DNA of 64,000 nt from Robinsoniella peoriensis (GTDB lineage Bacteria > Bacillota > Clostridia > Lachnospirales > Lachnospiraceae): assembly GCF_000797495.1 (NCBI RefSeq), contig NZ_JTGN01000001.1, positions 712,481 through 776,480 on the forward strand, read 5' to 3'. Both the position numbers and the translations under genes were made by a program. The notes under the pieces are model-generated. The model did not search any database. It worked only from the letters and a program-made list of their open reading frames with translations, and was not told the origin of the DNA. Of this stretch, positions 56,393 through 64,000 are shown piece after piece; within the stretch, counting starts at the first letter, position 1, and every line of letters begins with the position of its first letter.

Positions 56393-57511
56393 ATGATAAT
56401 AAAAAATGCAAATGTATTTCACTCAGATGGTTATTTTGAAAAAAAAGACCTCTATATACAAAATGATAAATTTGCTGACAGCCCAGATACGGAAGATGAC
56501 GTAATTATCGATGCGGAAGGCATGTATGCTATTCCCGGATTGACGGATATCCACTTTCATGGCTGCGTAGGCTATGATTTCTGTGATGGAACGGAAGAAG
56601 CCATTCAAAAAATTGCTGAATATCAGCTTAAAAACGGCATTACGACCATTGTGCCTGCAACGATGACTTTCGATGAACCGCGTCTGGAAAAAATCTGCAA
56701 GACTGCAGCTGCCTATGAAAATAAAACAGGTGCTATCCTCTGCGGTATTAATATGGAGGGTCCTTTTATTGCATCAAAGAAAAAAGGAGCTCAGAATGGT
56801 AAATATATCCACAAACCGGATATTGATATGTTCCGCCGCCTTCAGGCTGCATCCGGAAACCTTGTAAAACTGGTTGATATTGCACCGGAAGAGGAAGGCT
56901 CAATGGAATTTATTGACGCCCTGAAAGATGAAGTTGGAATATCCATCGCTCATACAACAGCTGATTATGAGATTGCAAACGAAGCATATGACAGAGGTGC
57001 AAGACATGCAACCCATCTCTACAATGCGATGCCACCATTTTCCCATCGTGAACCCGGTGTAATCGGAGCCGCATGCGATCACGATAACTGCCGTGTTGAA
57101 TTGATCTGTGATGGTATCCATATCCACCCTTCCGTAGTCAGAACAACCTTTAAAATGTTCGGAGATGACCGTGTTATACTGATCAGCGACAGCATGATGG
57201 CAACCGGTCTGACAGACGGTGACTATTCCCTTGGCGGCCAGCCGGTAAAAGTAGTCGGAAACCTGGCAACTTTAGAGAGTGGTACCATCGCCGGTTCCGC
57301 GACGAATCTGATGGACTGTGTCCGCACAGCCGTTAAAAAAATGGGCATTCCCCTTGCAAGCGCTATCAAATGTGCTGCAGTAAATTCTGCAAAATCCGTT
57401 GAGATATATGATCAATACGGCAGCCTGGAAACAGGTAAGATAGCAAATATTGTTCTTCTGGATCAGGACCTCAATATTGAAAAAGTATTGTTAAAAGGGA
57501 AAGAAATCTAA
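56393..57511 (+). CDS. nagA: N-acetylglucosamine-6-phosphate deacetylase
   Basis: Metal-dependent amidohydrolase, 372 residues. The metal-site motif HFHG (ending TDIHFHGCVGYDF), NMEGPF, HTTADY, the HLYNAM segment and the catalytic Asp in LISDSMMATG are present. Provides the substrate for NagB. AAGGGA lies 9 bases before the ATG. Last gene of the operon, closed by an 18-base hairpin. Confidence 0.97.
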   Translation: MIIKNANVFHSDGYFEKKDLYIQNDKFADSPDTEDDVIIDAEGMYAIPGLTDIHFHGCVGYDFCDGTEEAIQKIAEYQLKNGITTIVPATMTFDEPRLEKICKTAAAYENKTGAILCGINMEGPFIASKKKGAQNGKYIHKPDIDMFRRLQAASGNLVKLVDIAPEEEGSMEFIDALKDEVGISIAHTTADYEIANEAYDRGARHATHLYNAMPPFSHREPGVIGAACDHDNCRVELICDGIHIHPSVVRTTFKMFGDDRVILISDSMMATGLTDGDYSLGGQPVKVVGNLATLESGTIAGSATNLMDCVRTAVKKMGIPLASAIKCAAVNSAKSVEIYDQYGSLETGKIANIVLLDQDLNIEKVLLKGKEI

Positions 57512-57515
57512 AATA

Positions 57516-57560
57516 AAAAGAGCAGCAGAGAAATCATTACTTTTTCTCTGCTGCTCTTTT
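57516..57560. terminator. Bidirectional terminator after nagA
   Basis: 18-base perfect arms, 57516-57533 and 57543-57560 (AAAAGAGCAGCAGAGAAA and its complement), with a 9-base loop. nagA and the deacetylase gene converge here. Confidence 0.93.
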
Positions 57561-57578
57561 CTATACGCCTCATTCACT

Positions 57579-59021
57579 CTAATATAAACTGGAATACACC
57601 GCACCATTTGTCAGTCCGCCCCGCTTATAATATCCCAACTCACTGACGGTAACCAGCTGATACCCTCGTCCTAATAATTCCGGTATTATAATTTCAGCTG
57701 CAGCAACGGTAGGAAGATGGATATCATGCATCAAAATAATGTCTCCATCTCTTACATGGTTTAGAACTGCATCAACTGTACTCTGGGTATTTCTTGTTTC
57801 CCAGTCTCTTGTATCAATCGACCACATAATTACTGGCATTCCTGCCAATGCGTTTACCGCAGCATTATAAGCTCCGTAAGGCGGCCTTAACAGCGTAGCA
57901 TTATGCCCTGTTATATTCCGAATATTTGTATTGGTACTGTTGATCTGTGACGATATCTGACTATCTGAAATTCTTGTCAGCTGTGGATGATCATATGTAT
58001 GATTGCCAATCTCACATTTTAAATCATATTCTCTTTTCACCGCATTTGGATAAATCGGAATACTCTGGCCTACCAGGAAAAATGTTGCCCGTACTTTATT
58101 TCTTTCAATACAGTCCAGCAGCCTTTCTGTATATGGTCCGGGACCATCATCAAAGGTCAGCGCCACCATAGGTTTTTTCGGATCGATCTTTGGAGTTACT
58201 TTCGCTTTTGGATCGTACACACCATTCTTATTAAAGTGGTACCACTGTCCTTCTATGAAGGAATCTCCCGTGGTTCTTGTCCCATCTTCCCGGAAATAAT
58301 ATTTCTTTCCATTTCGTTTGAGCCAGCCAGCTGCCATCCTGCCGTCAGACTTCAGGTAATAATATTTGTTATGATAACGCAGCCAGCCTGTCACCCGCCT
58401 GCCGCTCCCGGTAAAATAGTACGTAGCGGAACCGATCTTCTGAAAACCTTTTGACATTTTGCCATCTTTTCCAAAATGATAACGCTTTTTGTCTATGGTA
58501 CGCCACCCCACAGCCATCTTACCGTCTTTACCAAAATAATACTTATTCTTATGCCAGGTAAACCAACCGGTCCGCATCACACCCGTCCTGGTATTTGAAT
58601 AATACTGTCTGCGCTTATATTGAAACCATCCTGTTCGCAGTGAACCGTCTTTATTTAAAAAATACTTGTAATTGCCATATTTTTTCCAGCCGGAAACACG
58701 GAATCCTTCTTTATTAAAATAATAGATTTTTCCTTTAATATTCACCCACTGATGAGAAGCATAAGTCCCATTAATAAAACGGAACTTATATCTGCCTGCC
58801 GATTTCACCCATTTTCCGTTTCTGCGAGCTGCTTTCATGACATTTTTCAGCTGCGGCTGTCCCTGGATTGCTTTTCCAGAGACTTTCCTTCCGGTCTTAG
58901 TGCCGCTGCCAGACTTATCAACAGTTTTCTGAGACTTTGCCGATGCTCCTGTTGAGGACATCATGGCTACTGTAATAATTAAAAGAAGTGCCCATATCCA
59001 CCTCTTTTTTCCACACTTCAT
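57579..59021 (-). CDS. Secreted polysaccharide deacetylase with cell-wall-binding repeats
   Basis: 480 residues. Signal peptide (about 1-28), a basic linker, about eight 20-residue wall-binding repeats of the G-W-x-YYF/DG type (about 85-268), and a carbohydrate esterase family 4 domain (about 285-470). The metal and catalytic residues are all there: Asp291/Asp292 (TFDDG), His341 and His345 (NHTYDH), RPPYG at 379, Asp403 and His432 (LMHDIH). It should deacetylate N-acetylglucosamine of peptidoglycan and so affect lysozyme resistance. AGGGAAGG lies before the ATG. Confidence 0.93.
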   Translation of the reverse strand: MKCGKKRWIWALLLIITVAMMSSTGASAKSQKTVDKSGSGTKTGRKVSGKAIQGQPQLKNVMKAARRNGKWVKSAGRYKFRFINGTYASHQWVNIKGKIYYFNKEGFRVSGWKKYGNYKYFLNKDGSLRTGWFQYKRRQYYSNTRTGVMRTGWFTWHKNKYYFGKDGKMAVGWRTIDKKRYHFGKDGKMSKGFQKIGSATYYFTGSGRRVTGWLRYHNKYYYLKSDGRMAAGWLKRNGKKYYFREDGTRTTGDSFIEGQWYHFNKNGVYDPKAKVTPKIDPKKPMVALTFDDGPGPYTERLLDCIERNKVRATFFLVGQSIPIYPNAVKREYDLKCEIGNHTYDHPQLTRISDSQISSQINSTNTNIRNITGHNATLLRPPYGAYNAAVNALAGMPVIMWSIDTRDWETRNTQSTVDAVLNHVRDGDIILMHDIHLPTVAAAEIIIPELLGRGYQLVTVSELGYYKRGGLTNGAVYSSLY

Positions 59022-59083
59022 AACCTTCCCTTCTCTCTTTCTTCAATCCTCTTATCCACTGAACATTAATTATTTTACTATTA

Positions 59084-59959
59084 TTATTTTACTGATACAT
59101 ATTTCCGATAACATCCTATTGCAATTGCCCCTTCGCCTATATGACATGACACACTTAAAGACAATGGATCCATACGGCATGGGATGTCAGGAAATGCTTC
59201 TTCAATTTCTTTCTTCCAGATCAATGCCTCTTCCAGATTACCGGAATATGCAGCTCCAAATTCCATATTTCCCTGCTGCGCATACTCCTTAAATCTCGTA
59301 GCCAGATCCTCTTTTACGGCATCCAGAATCGTTTTTTTAGCCTTCACTTTTCCACGCACTTTCGCATAAGCATCCAGCTTCGCGCCCTGTATCTGTAAAA
59401 CAGGCTTAATATTTAAAATCGTACCAACCGCTGCTGCTGCCGGAGTGATTCGTCCGCCTTTTTTCAGATATTCTAACGTTTCTACTGTAATATAGATACT
59501 GGAGTCCAATGACATATCTTCCATTTTATTTTTAATTTCTGATGCACTGAACCCATCCTCTGCCATCATAATTGCGTCCATAACAGATTGATACTGTGTA
59601 ACTGAAATTCTCTGGTTGTTTACAACCTGTACTTTTCCGTCAAACCCCATGGATAAACTCATTGCATTTTCACACGAGGAACTCAGTCCGCTGGACATCG
59701 GGATATGAACGATTTCTTCATTTTCTTCCAATAATTGTTCCCAGAGTTCCGTAAGATCCCCCGGAGATGGCTGAGATGTGCTGATATCAGCTCCGGATGC
59801 CAGTTTCCGGTAGAACTCTTCCTGGCTCAGGGTAATATCTTCCATAAACATTTCACCGTTGATAAAAAAAGGCATCGGTACTACATGAATCCCTAATTCT
59901 TTTGCCTTATTCTGTGTTATCCCACTATTACTATCTGTAACAATAGCTATTTTTTTCAT
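59084..59959 (-). CDS. DegV-family fatty-acid-binding protein
   Basis: About 291 residues. The DegV fold binds a fatty acid; relatives (FakB) hand exogenous fatty acids to a kinase for phospholipid synthesis. KKIAIVTDSNSGI at the start, SGLSSSCENA and the C-terminal HIGEGAIAIGC are typical. The ATG at 59959 has AAGGAAG 8 bases upstream; the frame reaches 60004 but the upstream codons do not resemble the family. No FakA gene is near. Confidence 0.9.
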   Translation of the reverse strand: MKKIAIVTDSNSGITQNKAKELGIHVVPMPFFINGEMFMEDITLSQEEFYRKLASGADISTSQPSPGDLTELWEQLLEENEEIVHIPMSSGLSSSCENAMSLSMGFDGKVQVVNNQRISVTQYQSVMDAIMMAEDGFSASEIKNKMEDMSLDSSIYITVETLEYLKKGGRITPAAAAVGTILNIKPVLQIQGAKLDAYAKVRGKVKAKKTILDAVKEDLATRFKEYAQQGNMEFGAAYSGNLEEALIWKKEIEEAFPDIPCRMDPLSLSVSCHIGEGAIAIGCYRKYVSVK

Positions 59960-60155
59960 ATTCATATCTTCCTTCTTCTGCATTTTAACGATTTTAGACA
60001 TCATTGTTATTGTATCTAATATTGACTTATATTACAACATTAATTTAGACTTTTTTACTATATCTTGTATATTTTCACATAGTTTTCATTACTACATCAC
60101 AATATATATGTCCTGTGCAAAATAGTCTGGAAGATTCTGTTTCATCATATAAGTT

Positions 60156-60208
60156 AAGCCGTATCTGATCACAGTTACAAGCTATAGTAATTGGGTTCGG
60201 ATACGGCT
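60156..60208 (-). terminator. Hairpin after the hydrogenase fusion gene
   Basis: Arms AAGCCGTATC (60156-60165) and GATACGGCT (60200-60208) with an inner partly paired region; the T-run on the minus strand is weak (TTAACTTAT). Confidence 0.55.
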
Positions 60209-60229
60209 CACTATTATTTTAAAATTAAT

Positions 60230-63079
60230 TTATGCATGTGGAATATTTGTAAATTCGGATATCTCTCTGTCAATGGTGCACAAATCACTGACATTCATAT
60301 CATGCAGATTTTCATGTCCGGTAATTCTGGCAAAGGTTTTCAAATCCTTAAAACTACAATTCAGGAAATTTGCCACACGTTTTGCAGATGAATCTACTTT
60401 CAAACGTTTTCGAAGCTCCGGATCCTGTGTTGCTACTCCAACCGGACAATTACCACTTCCACAGATACGGTATTGCTGGCAAGCCGCTGCGATTAAGCCT
60501 GCAGATGCTACTGCTACCGCATCCGCTCCCATGGCGATTGCTTTCGCAAAATCAGATGATATACGCAGACCACCGGTAATAACAAGATCAATGTCAGCAC
60601 CTGCTTCATCCAGATATTTTCTGGCACGATATAATGCGTAGATCGTTGGCACGCTGGTAGCATCCCTTACGATCTTCGGGCTAGCTCCGGTTGCACCGCC
60701 CCGTCCGTCAATTGTAATAAAATCAGGTTTGGCAAAGACACAGAATTCCAGATCCTTTTCTATTCTTCCAGCAGCTATCTTAATTCCAATCGGCCTTCCT
60801 TCCGAAGCGAAACGAAGTTGTTCAACAATGTCACGCAGATCCTCTTTCGTATTGATATCTTCAAACTTTGATGGACTGATCACATCCTGTCCAATGGGCT
60901 TATTTCTAATTTTTGCAATTTCAGGTGTAACCTTGCCTCCTGGAAGATGTCCACCCATTCCTGGCTTTGTACCCTGACCGATTTTAATTTCAATTGCATC
61001 TGCATTTTTCAGATTCTCCGGTGTAACACTGTAATGATTCGGTACATATTCAAAAATGTATTTATAAGCTGCATCTCTTTCTTCCGGCAAAATTCCGCCT
61101 TCGCCGCTGCACATCGCAGTCTTTGCCATTGCACTTCCCTTAGCTAATGCCTCTTTTACCTCTTTTGATAATGCCCCAAAAGACATATGTGAAATATATA
61201 CCGGTCCTTCTAAGACCATTGGCTTCTTCGCATGCTTTCCAATTACCGTAGTGATGTCTACCGGTGCATGTTCATCAAGCGGCGGTGGATTTAACTGGGC
61301 ACCCAGAATAAGGATATCATCCCAGTTTGGCATTGGCATTCTGGTACCCATCGCTTCGATTATTGTTTCTCCGGTCATTGCCATCTGATGAATTTCACTC
61401 ATAAATCGATTATTGGAGTCTTTCCTGACAAATTCTTTTGGATAGGCAAGCGGATTTTCATTTTCTTCCTCTGATTCTACATCCTGTGCCCTGACAGCTT
61501 CGTCCGTCATAGAGCTTTCGTATATCACCACATCAGAATTTTGTGCGCCTAATTTTTCAAATACATTTATCGGATTCTTACAAATCGGGCATTCCTTTAA
61601 TTCAGTAAAAAGAGCTCCTTCTTTTTCTTCATCATAAATATATCCGCAGATACTACATTTAAACTTTGACATACTTTTCACGCTGCCTTTCATCCCTTCG
61701 CCGGAACCTGCGTCCAGATCCCCGCTTCTGTCAAAATAACCGGTATGTAACATTTCTTCTGCGAGCTTACTTAATGGCTCACCGTAGAAATCTTCATATA
61801 ATTTAACAATCTCTTCATTTCTATGGCTTAAACGCAGCTCCATGCTTTTATCTCTGTCATACAGGCTCTTTATACGCTTCTCTCTTAGCGTGTCACCCAG
61901 CCATTTTGTATCCTTAGGCTGACCGCCTCCGCCAATGCATCCGCCAGGGCAGGTCATAACTTCAACGAAATGATAATCTGCTTCCCCAGTCTTTATTTTT
62001 TCCATAAGCTTCTTCGCATTTGCCGTACCATATACTACAGCCACCTTAACATCCAGATCTCCGATTCGTACACTTGCTTCCTTGATTCCCTGAAGCCCTC
62101 TGACCGGTTGGAGATCATACAGTTCTTCCGGCGCTTCTTCTTTGGTAATAAAATGATAGGCTGTTCGAACAGCTGCTTCCATAACACCGCCGGTATTCCC
62201 AAAAATCACACCTGCACCTGATGCTTCACCCATGAAATCATCGTAGTCTGAACCTTCAAGAGACACAAAATCAATTTCTTCTTCCCGCGCCCATTTTGCC
62301 AGTTCTCTGGTAGTAATGACATAATCCATATCCCGCATACCTTCTATGCCCAGATATTTAGACGCCGCATTCATTTCTTCACGCCGAATCTCAAACTTCT
62401 TTGCCGTACAGGGAGTTACCGCCACATTAACTATTTTTTCAGGATCAATTCCCATTTTTTTCGCAAAATAAGTCTTAATGGTAGGTCCCTGCATTCCGAT
62501 CGGGCTCTTCGCGGTAGAAATATGCTCTCTCATATCCGGATAGTAGGTTTCCACAAACTTTACCCAGGCAGGACAGCAGCTGGTAAACTGGGGCAGCGGC
62601 TTATTTGCTTTTGTCACACGTTCCACCAATTCACTGGCTTCTTCCATAATGGTCAGATCCGCCGCAAAATTAGTATCCAGAACATAGTCCGCTCCAAGTC
62701 TGCGGATGAGTGCCACCATTTGATCCTGGACAAAACTTCCTTCCTCCAGTCCGAATTCTTCACCAAGCGCCGCTCTGACAGAGGGGGATGTACTGAATAT
62801 GACAATTTTCTCTTCTGCTTTTACTGCTTCACGAACCTGGTCGTATTCATAGACTTCCGTTATACATTCCACCGGACAGACATTAGCACACTGACCGCAG
62901 TGTATACAGATTGGGATATCTCCTGTCTTCCTCAAATCATATGTTCCTGCTACTGCAATGTCGTTTGTACAGACCTGTTTGCACTGACCGCACTTGATAC
63001 ATTTTTCCTCATGACGCTGAATAGATGGATTGCCGGGCTCGATTGGTACCCGGATGTCTGTAAACTGATGTTTGCTCAT
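60230..63079 (-). CDS. [FeFe]-hydrogenase (group B-like)-rubredoxin-glutamate synthase fusion
   Basis: 949 residues (numbers counted from the ATG at 63079). Two [4Fe-4S] sites CIKCGQCKQVC (27-37) and CIHCGQCANVC (58-68). H-cluster domain with TSCCPAW (166-172), TPCTAKKFE (223-231) and MTCPGGCIGGGGQP (375-388), all ligands kept. A rubredoxin with CSIC (475-478) and CPIC (497-500). Then a GltB-type FMN barrel (about 540-930) with the 3Fe-4S motif C-5-C-4-C at Cys867, 873 and 878. No glutamine amidotransferase domain. The first two domains match the group B hydrogenase family. The chain could pass electrons between hydrogen and a flavin site; the true reaction is unknown. I chose 63079 because AAAGGA lies 9 bases upstream. 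Confidence 0.9.
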   Translation of the reverse strand: MSKHQFTDIRVPIEPGNPSIQRHEEKCIKCGQCKQVCTNDIAVAGTYDLRKTGDIPICIHCGQCANVCPVECITEVYEYDQVREAVKAEEKIVIFSTSPSVRAALGEEFGLEEGSFVQDQMVALIRRLGADYVLDTNFAADLTIMEEASELVERVTKANKPLPQFTSCCPAWVKFVETYYPDMREHISTAKSPIGMQGPTIKTYFAKKMGIDPEKIVNVAVTPCTAKKFEIRREEMNAASKYLGIEGMRDMDYVITTRELAKWAREEEIDFVSLEGSDYDDFMGEASGAGVIFGNTGGVMEAAVRTAYHFITKEEAPEELYDLQPVRGLQGIKEASVRIGDLDVKVAVVYGTANAKKLMEKIKTGEADYHFVEVMTCPGGCIGGGGQPKDTKWLGDTLREKRIKSLYDRDKSMELRLSHRNEEIVKLYEDFYGEPLSKLAEEMLHTGYFDRSGDLDAGSGEGMKGSVKSMSKFKCSICGYIYDEEKEGALFTELKECPICKNPINVFEKLGAQNSDVVIYESSMTDEAVRAQDVESEEENENPLAYPKEFVRKDSNNRFMSEIHQMAMTGETIIEAMGTRMPMPNWDDILILGAQLNPPPLDEHAPVDITTVIGKHAKKPMVLEGPVYISHMSFGALSKEVKEALAKGSAMAKTAMCSGEGGILPEERDAAYKYIFEYVPNHYSVTPENLKNADAIEIKIGQGTKPGMGGHLPGGKVTPEIAKIRNKPIGQDVISPSKFEDINTKEDLRDIVEQLRFASEGRPIGIKIAAGRIEKDLEFCVFAKPDFITIDGRGGATGASPKIVRDATSVPTIYALYRARKYLDEAGADIDLVITGGLRISSDFAKAIAMGADAVAVASAGLIAAACQQYRICGSGNCPVGVATQDPELRKRLKVDSSAKRVANFLNCSFKDLKTFARITGHENLHDMNVSDLCTIDREISEFTNIPHA

Positions 63080-63109
63080 ATGTACTTTTCCTTTCATATT
63101 CTTTAATAT

Positions 63110-63124
63110 TAGTAATGATTACTA
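63110..63124. promoter_or_regulatory. Fur-family (Zur-like) operator at the hydrogenase start site
   Basis: Perfect 7-1-7 palindrome TAGTAATGATTACTA. It matches the Bacillus Zur box TCGTAATNATTACGA at all but one symmetrical pair, and shares the TAAT-N-ATTA core with Fur and PerR boxes. It covers the predicted transcription start of the hydrogenase gene. Confidence 0.6.
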
Positions 63125-63130
63125 TTATTA

Positions 63131-63159
63131 ATTATAGGACATTTTCCATCTTCTGTCAA
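63131..63159 (-). promoter_or_regulatory. Perfect consensus promoter of the hydrogenase fusion gene
   Basis: Minus-strand -35 TTGACA (63154-63159), exactly 17 bases, -10 TATAAT (63131-63136). It lies between the zinc-ribbon gene stop and the hydrogenase start. Confidence 0.88.
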
Positions 63160-63166
63160 CGATATA

Positions 63167-63640
63167 TTAACCGATTCTTTTACCGCATTGTCCACAGAAT
63201 TTTGCATCTGTCTCAACATCATTTCCACAGTCGGGGCATTTCCTGCCTTCTGTTTTTAATTTTGCTCCACATTCCTTGCAGAAAGCATGATCACAGGGAT
63301 TCGCTGCTCCGCACTCTGCACAGACTGTACAGTCTTCCTCTTCACATTCTTCTCTAGTTTCCTCTTCTCTACCTTTTCTTCCCGACTGCAGGTCAAATAG
63401 TTCTTCTTCTGCTGCCTGACGCTGTCTTCTGGCTGCTAAAAGCTTATTAAGATCTTCAGGAAAGCGAATTTCCCCATCCTGTTCCAATGCCTTTTTACCA
63501 ACTTCTCTATAAATCTCATCCTCTTTTGCTTTAAACTTTTTAATATCACTTTGCAGCTGAAAAGCTCTGATACACGGGTCATCCTCTGGCATTAGTTCTG
63601 ATAAGCCTTTCATTAAACTACTAAATATATCTCCTGTCAT
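63167..63640 (-). CDS. Double zinc-ribbon protein
   Basis: 157 residues. The N-terminal ~100 residues are helical and charged (a coiled-coil from about 30 to 90). The C-terminus has two zinc ribbons, CAECGAANPCDHAFCKECG and CPDCGNDVETDAKFCGQCG, both with four usable cysteines. Such proteins are common in Clostridia and have no assigned role. GGAGGT lies 8 bases before the ATG at 63640; the frame extends to 63730 without a better start. It directly precedes the hydrogenase promoter. Confidence 0.8.
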   Translation of the reverse strand: MTGDIFSSLMKGLSELMPEDDPCIRAFQLQSDIKKFKAKEDEIYREVGKKALEQDGEIRFPEDLNKLLAARRQRQAAEEELFDLQSGRKGREEETREECEEEDCTVCAECGAANPCDHAFCKECGAKLKTEGRKCPDCGNDVETDAKFCGQCGKRIG

Positions 63641-64000
63641 TTTGTTTACCTCCGTATTATTATCTATTCTTTTGGGTTTCTCTGCAACTAACAACTGATA
63701 TTTCAAGCCGTTACCTGAATTATACCACAAGTAACCTTTTTATCAAATATTTGTCTGTAATTTTTAATAAAATTCTAATATTTTTTATCTCCTTATGAGT
63801 AGTTTAAGAAGACGCTTTGTATCTAGTACAGCGAAATATTTCAGCTTAAATTTGGGTTTAGCTGAGGAAGGACGCTTTGTAGATGATAGGTAGTGTACGG
63901 AAAGAGAAGGAGCGAGCCAGGACATTGATTTGGAAGGCTTACCGCAGAACTGGTATTTTCTAACCTTCCCAGAGCCCTTTTTGGCGGCACGCGGGCATTC
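63641..64000. other. Non-coding end of the window
   Basis: No gene seen. It holds the dispersed repeat at 63871-63905 and a second GACGCTTTGTA at 63814. The last 70 bases are more G+C-rich and may lead into a new element beyond the window. Confidence 0.5.
63871..63905 (+). repeat. Dispersed 35-base repeat, copy 2
   Basis: Matches 13426-13460 at 30 of 35 positions. A shorter related piece (GACGCTTTGTA) begins about 57 bases upstream. Confidence 0.7.

Noticed and set aside
60230..63079. Normal glutamate synthase large subunit
   Set aside because: There is no N-terminal glutamine amidotransferase and no GltD partner; the N-terminal half is a hydrogenase.

Overview
The window comes from a low-G+C anaerobic Firmicute, most likely a gut Lachnospiraceae (Blautia-like). 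The evidence is strict AGGAGG ribosome sites, the uvrC-hprK-glucokinase cluster, an lplBC-type sugar transporter run by a YesM/YesN two-component pair, a GH95 fucosidase with bacterial Ig-like repeats, a lipoprotein trigger factor, and an [FeFe]-hydrogenase fused to a rubredoxin and a glutamate-synthase domain. I see no tRNA, rRNA, phage or CRISPR locus. One short transposase remnant and several families of small repeats are the only mobile-looking DNA.

Layout. 1-3.9 kb: the 3' part of mutS2 and a PhoB-type response regulator/histidine kinase pair. 4.0-7.7 kb (minus strand): DUF2809 protein, trmL, an aminotransferase with its Lrp regulator, and an orphan AIR-synthase/HypE-like protein. 8.0-13.2 kb (minus): VanW-family wall protein, a 35-residue membrane peptide, a DnaQ-type exonuclease, nth and a B12-binding radical SAM protein; three of these genes are preceded by related hairpin repeats, two of which supply the ribosome-binding site. 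13.3-21.2 kb: transposase remnant, oleate hydratase, a TetR regulator, a heterodimeric ABC exporter and a divergent AraC regulator with a perfect consensus promoter around a palindrome. 21.2-30.1 kb: envelope genes (lipoprotein trigger factor, two-motif CE4-like protein, murI, class A PBP). 30.2-37.0 kb: a sugar ABC uptake operon with its own two-component system.

37.2-47.9 kb: a stand-alone BtrH-like protein, glucokinase, hprK, uvrC, ftsH, DUF1846 and pyrG. 48.1-59.0 kb is a glycan block: a 2109-residue secreted GH95 fucosidase, divergent from a carbohydrate-binding protein-nagB-nagA operon, then a wall-binding polysaccharide deacetylase. Together these fit release of fucose from host or dietary glycans and intracellular use of N-acetylglucosamine. 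59.1-63.7 kb: DegV, the hydrogenase-rubredoxin-GltS fusion and a zinc-ribbon protein. The last 270 bases are non-coding and carry a dispersed repeat.

The strongest leads for something new are (1) the hydrogenase-rubredoxin-glutamate synthase single chain, with a consensus promoter and a Fur/Zur-type palindrome at its start site, and (2) the repeat family that carries hairpins, ribosome-binding sites and a possible 10-codon leader peptide in front of DNA-repair and other genes. All functional calls are from reading motifs by eye; no database search was run.
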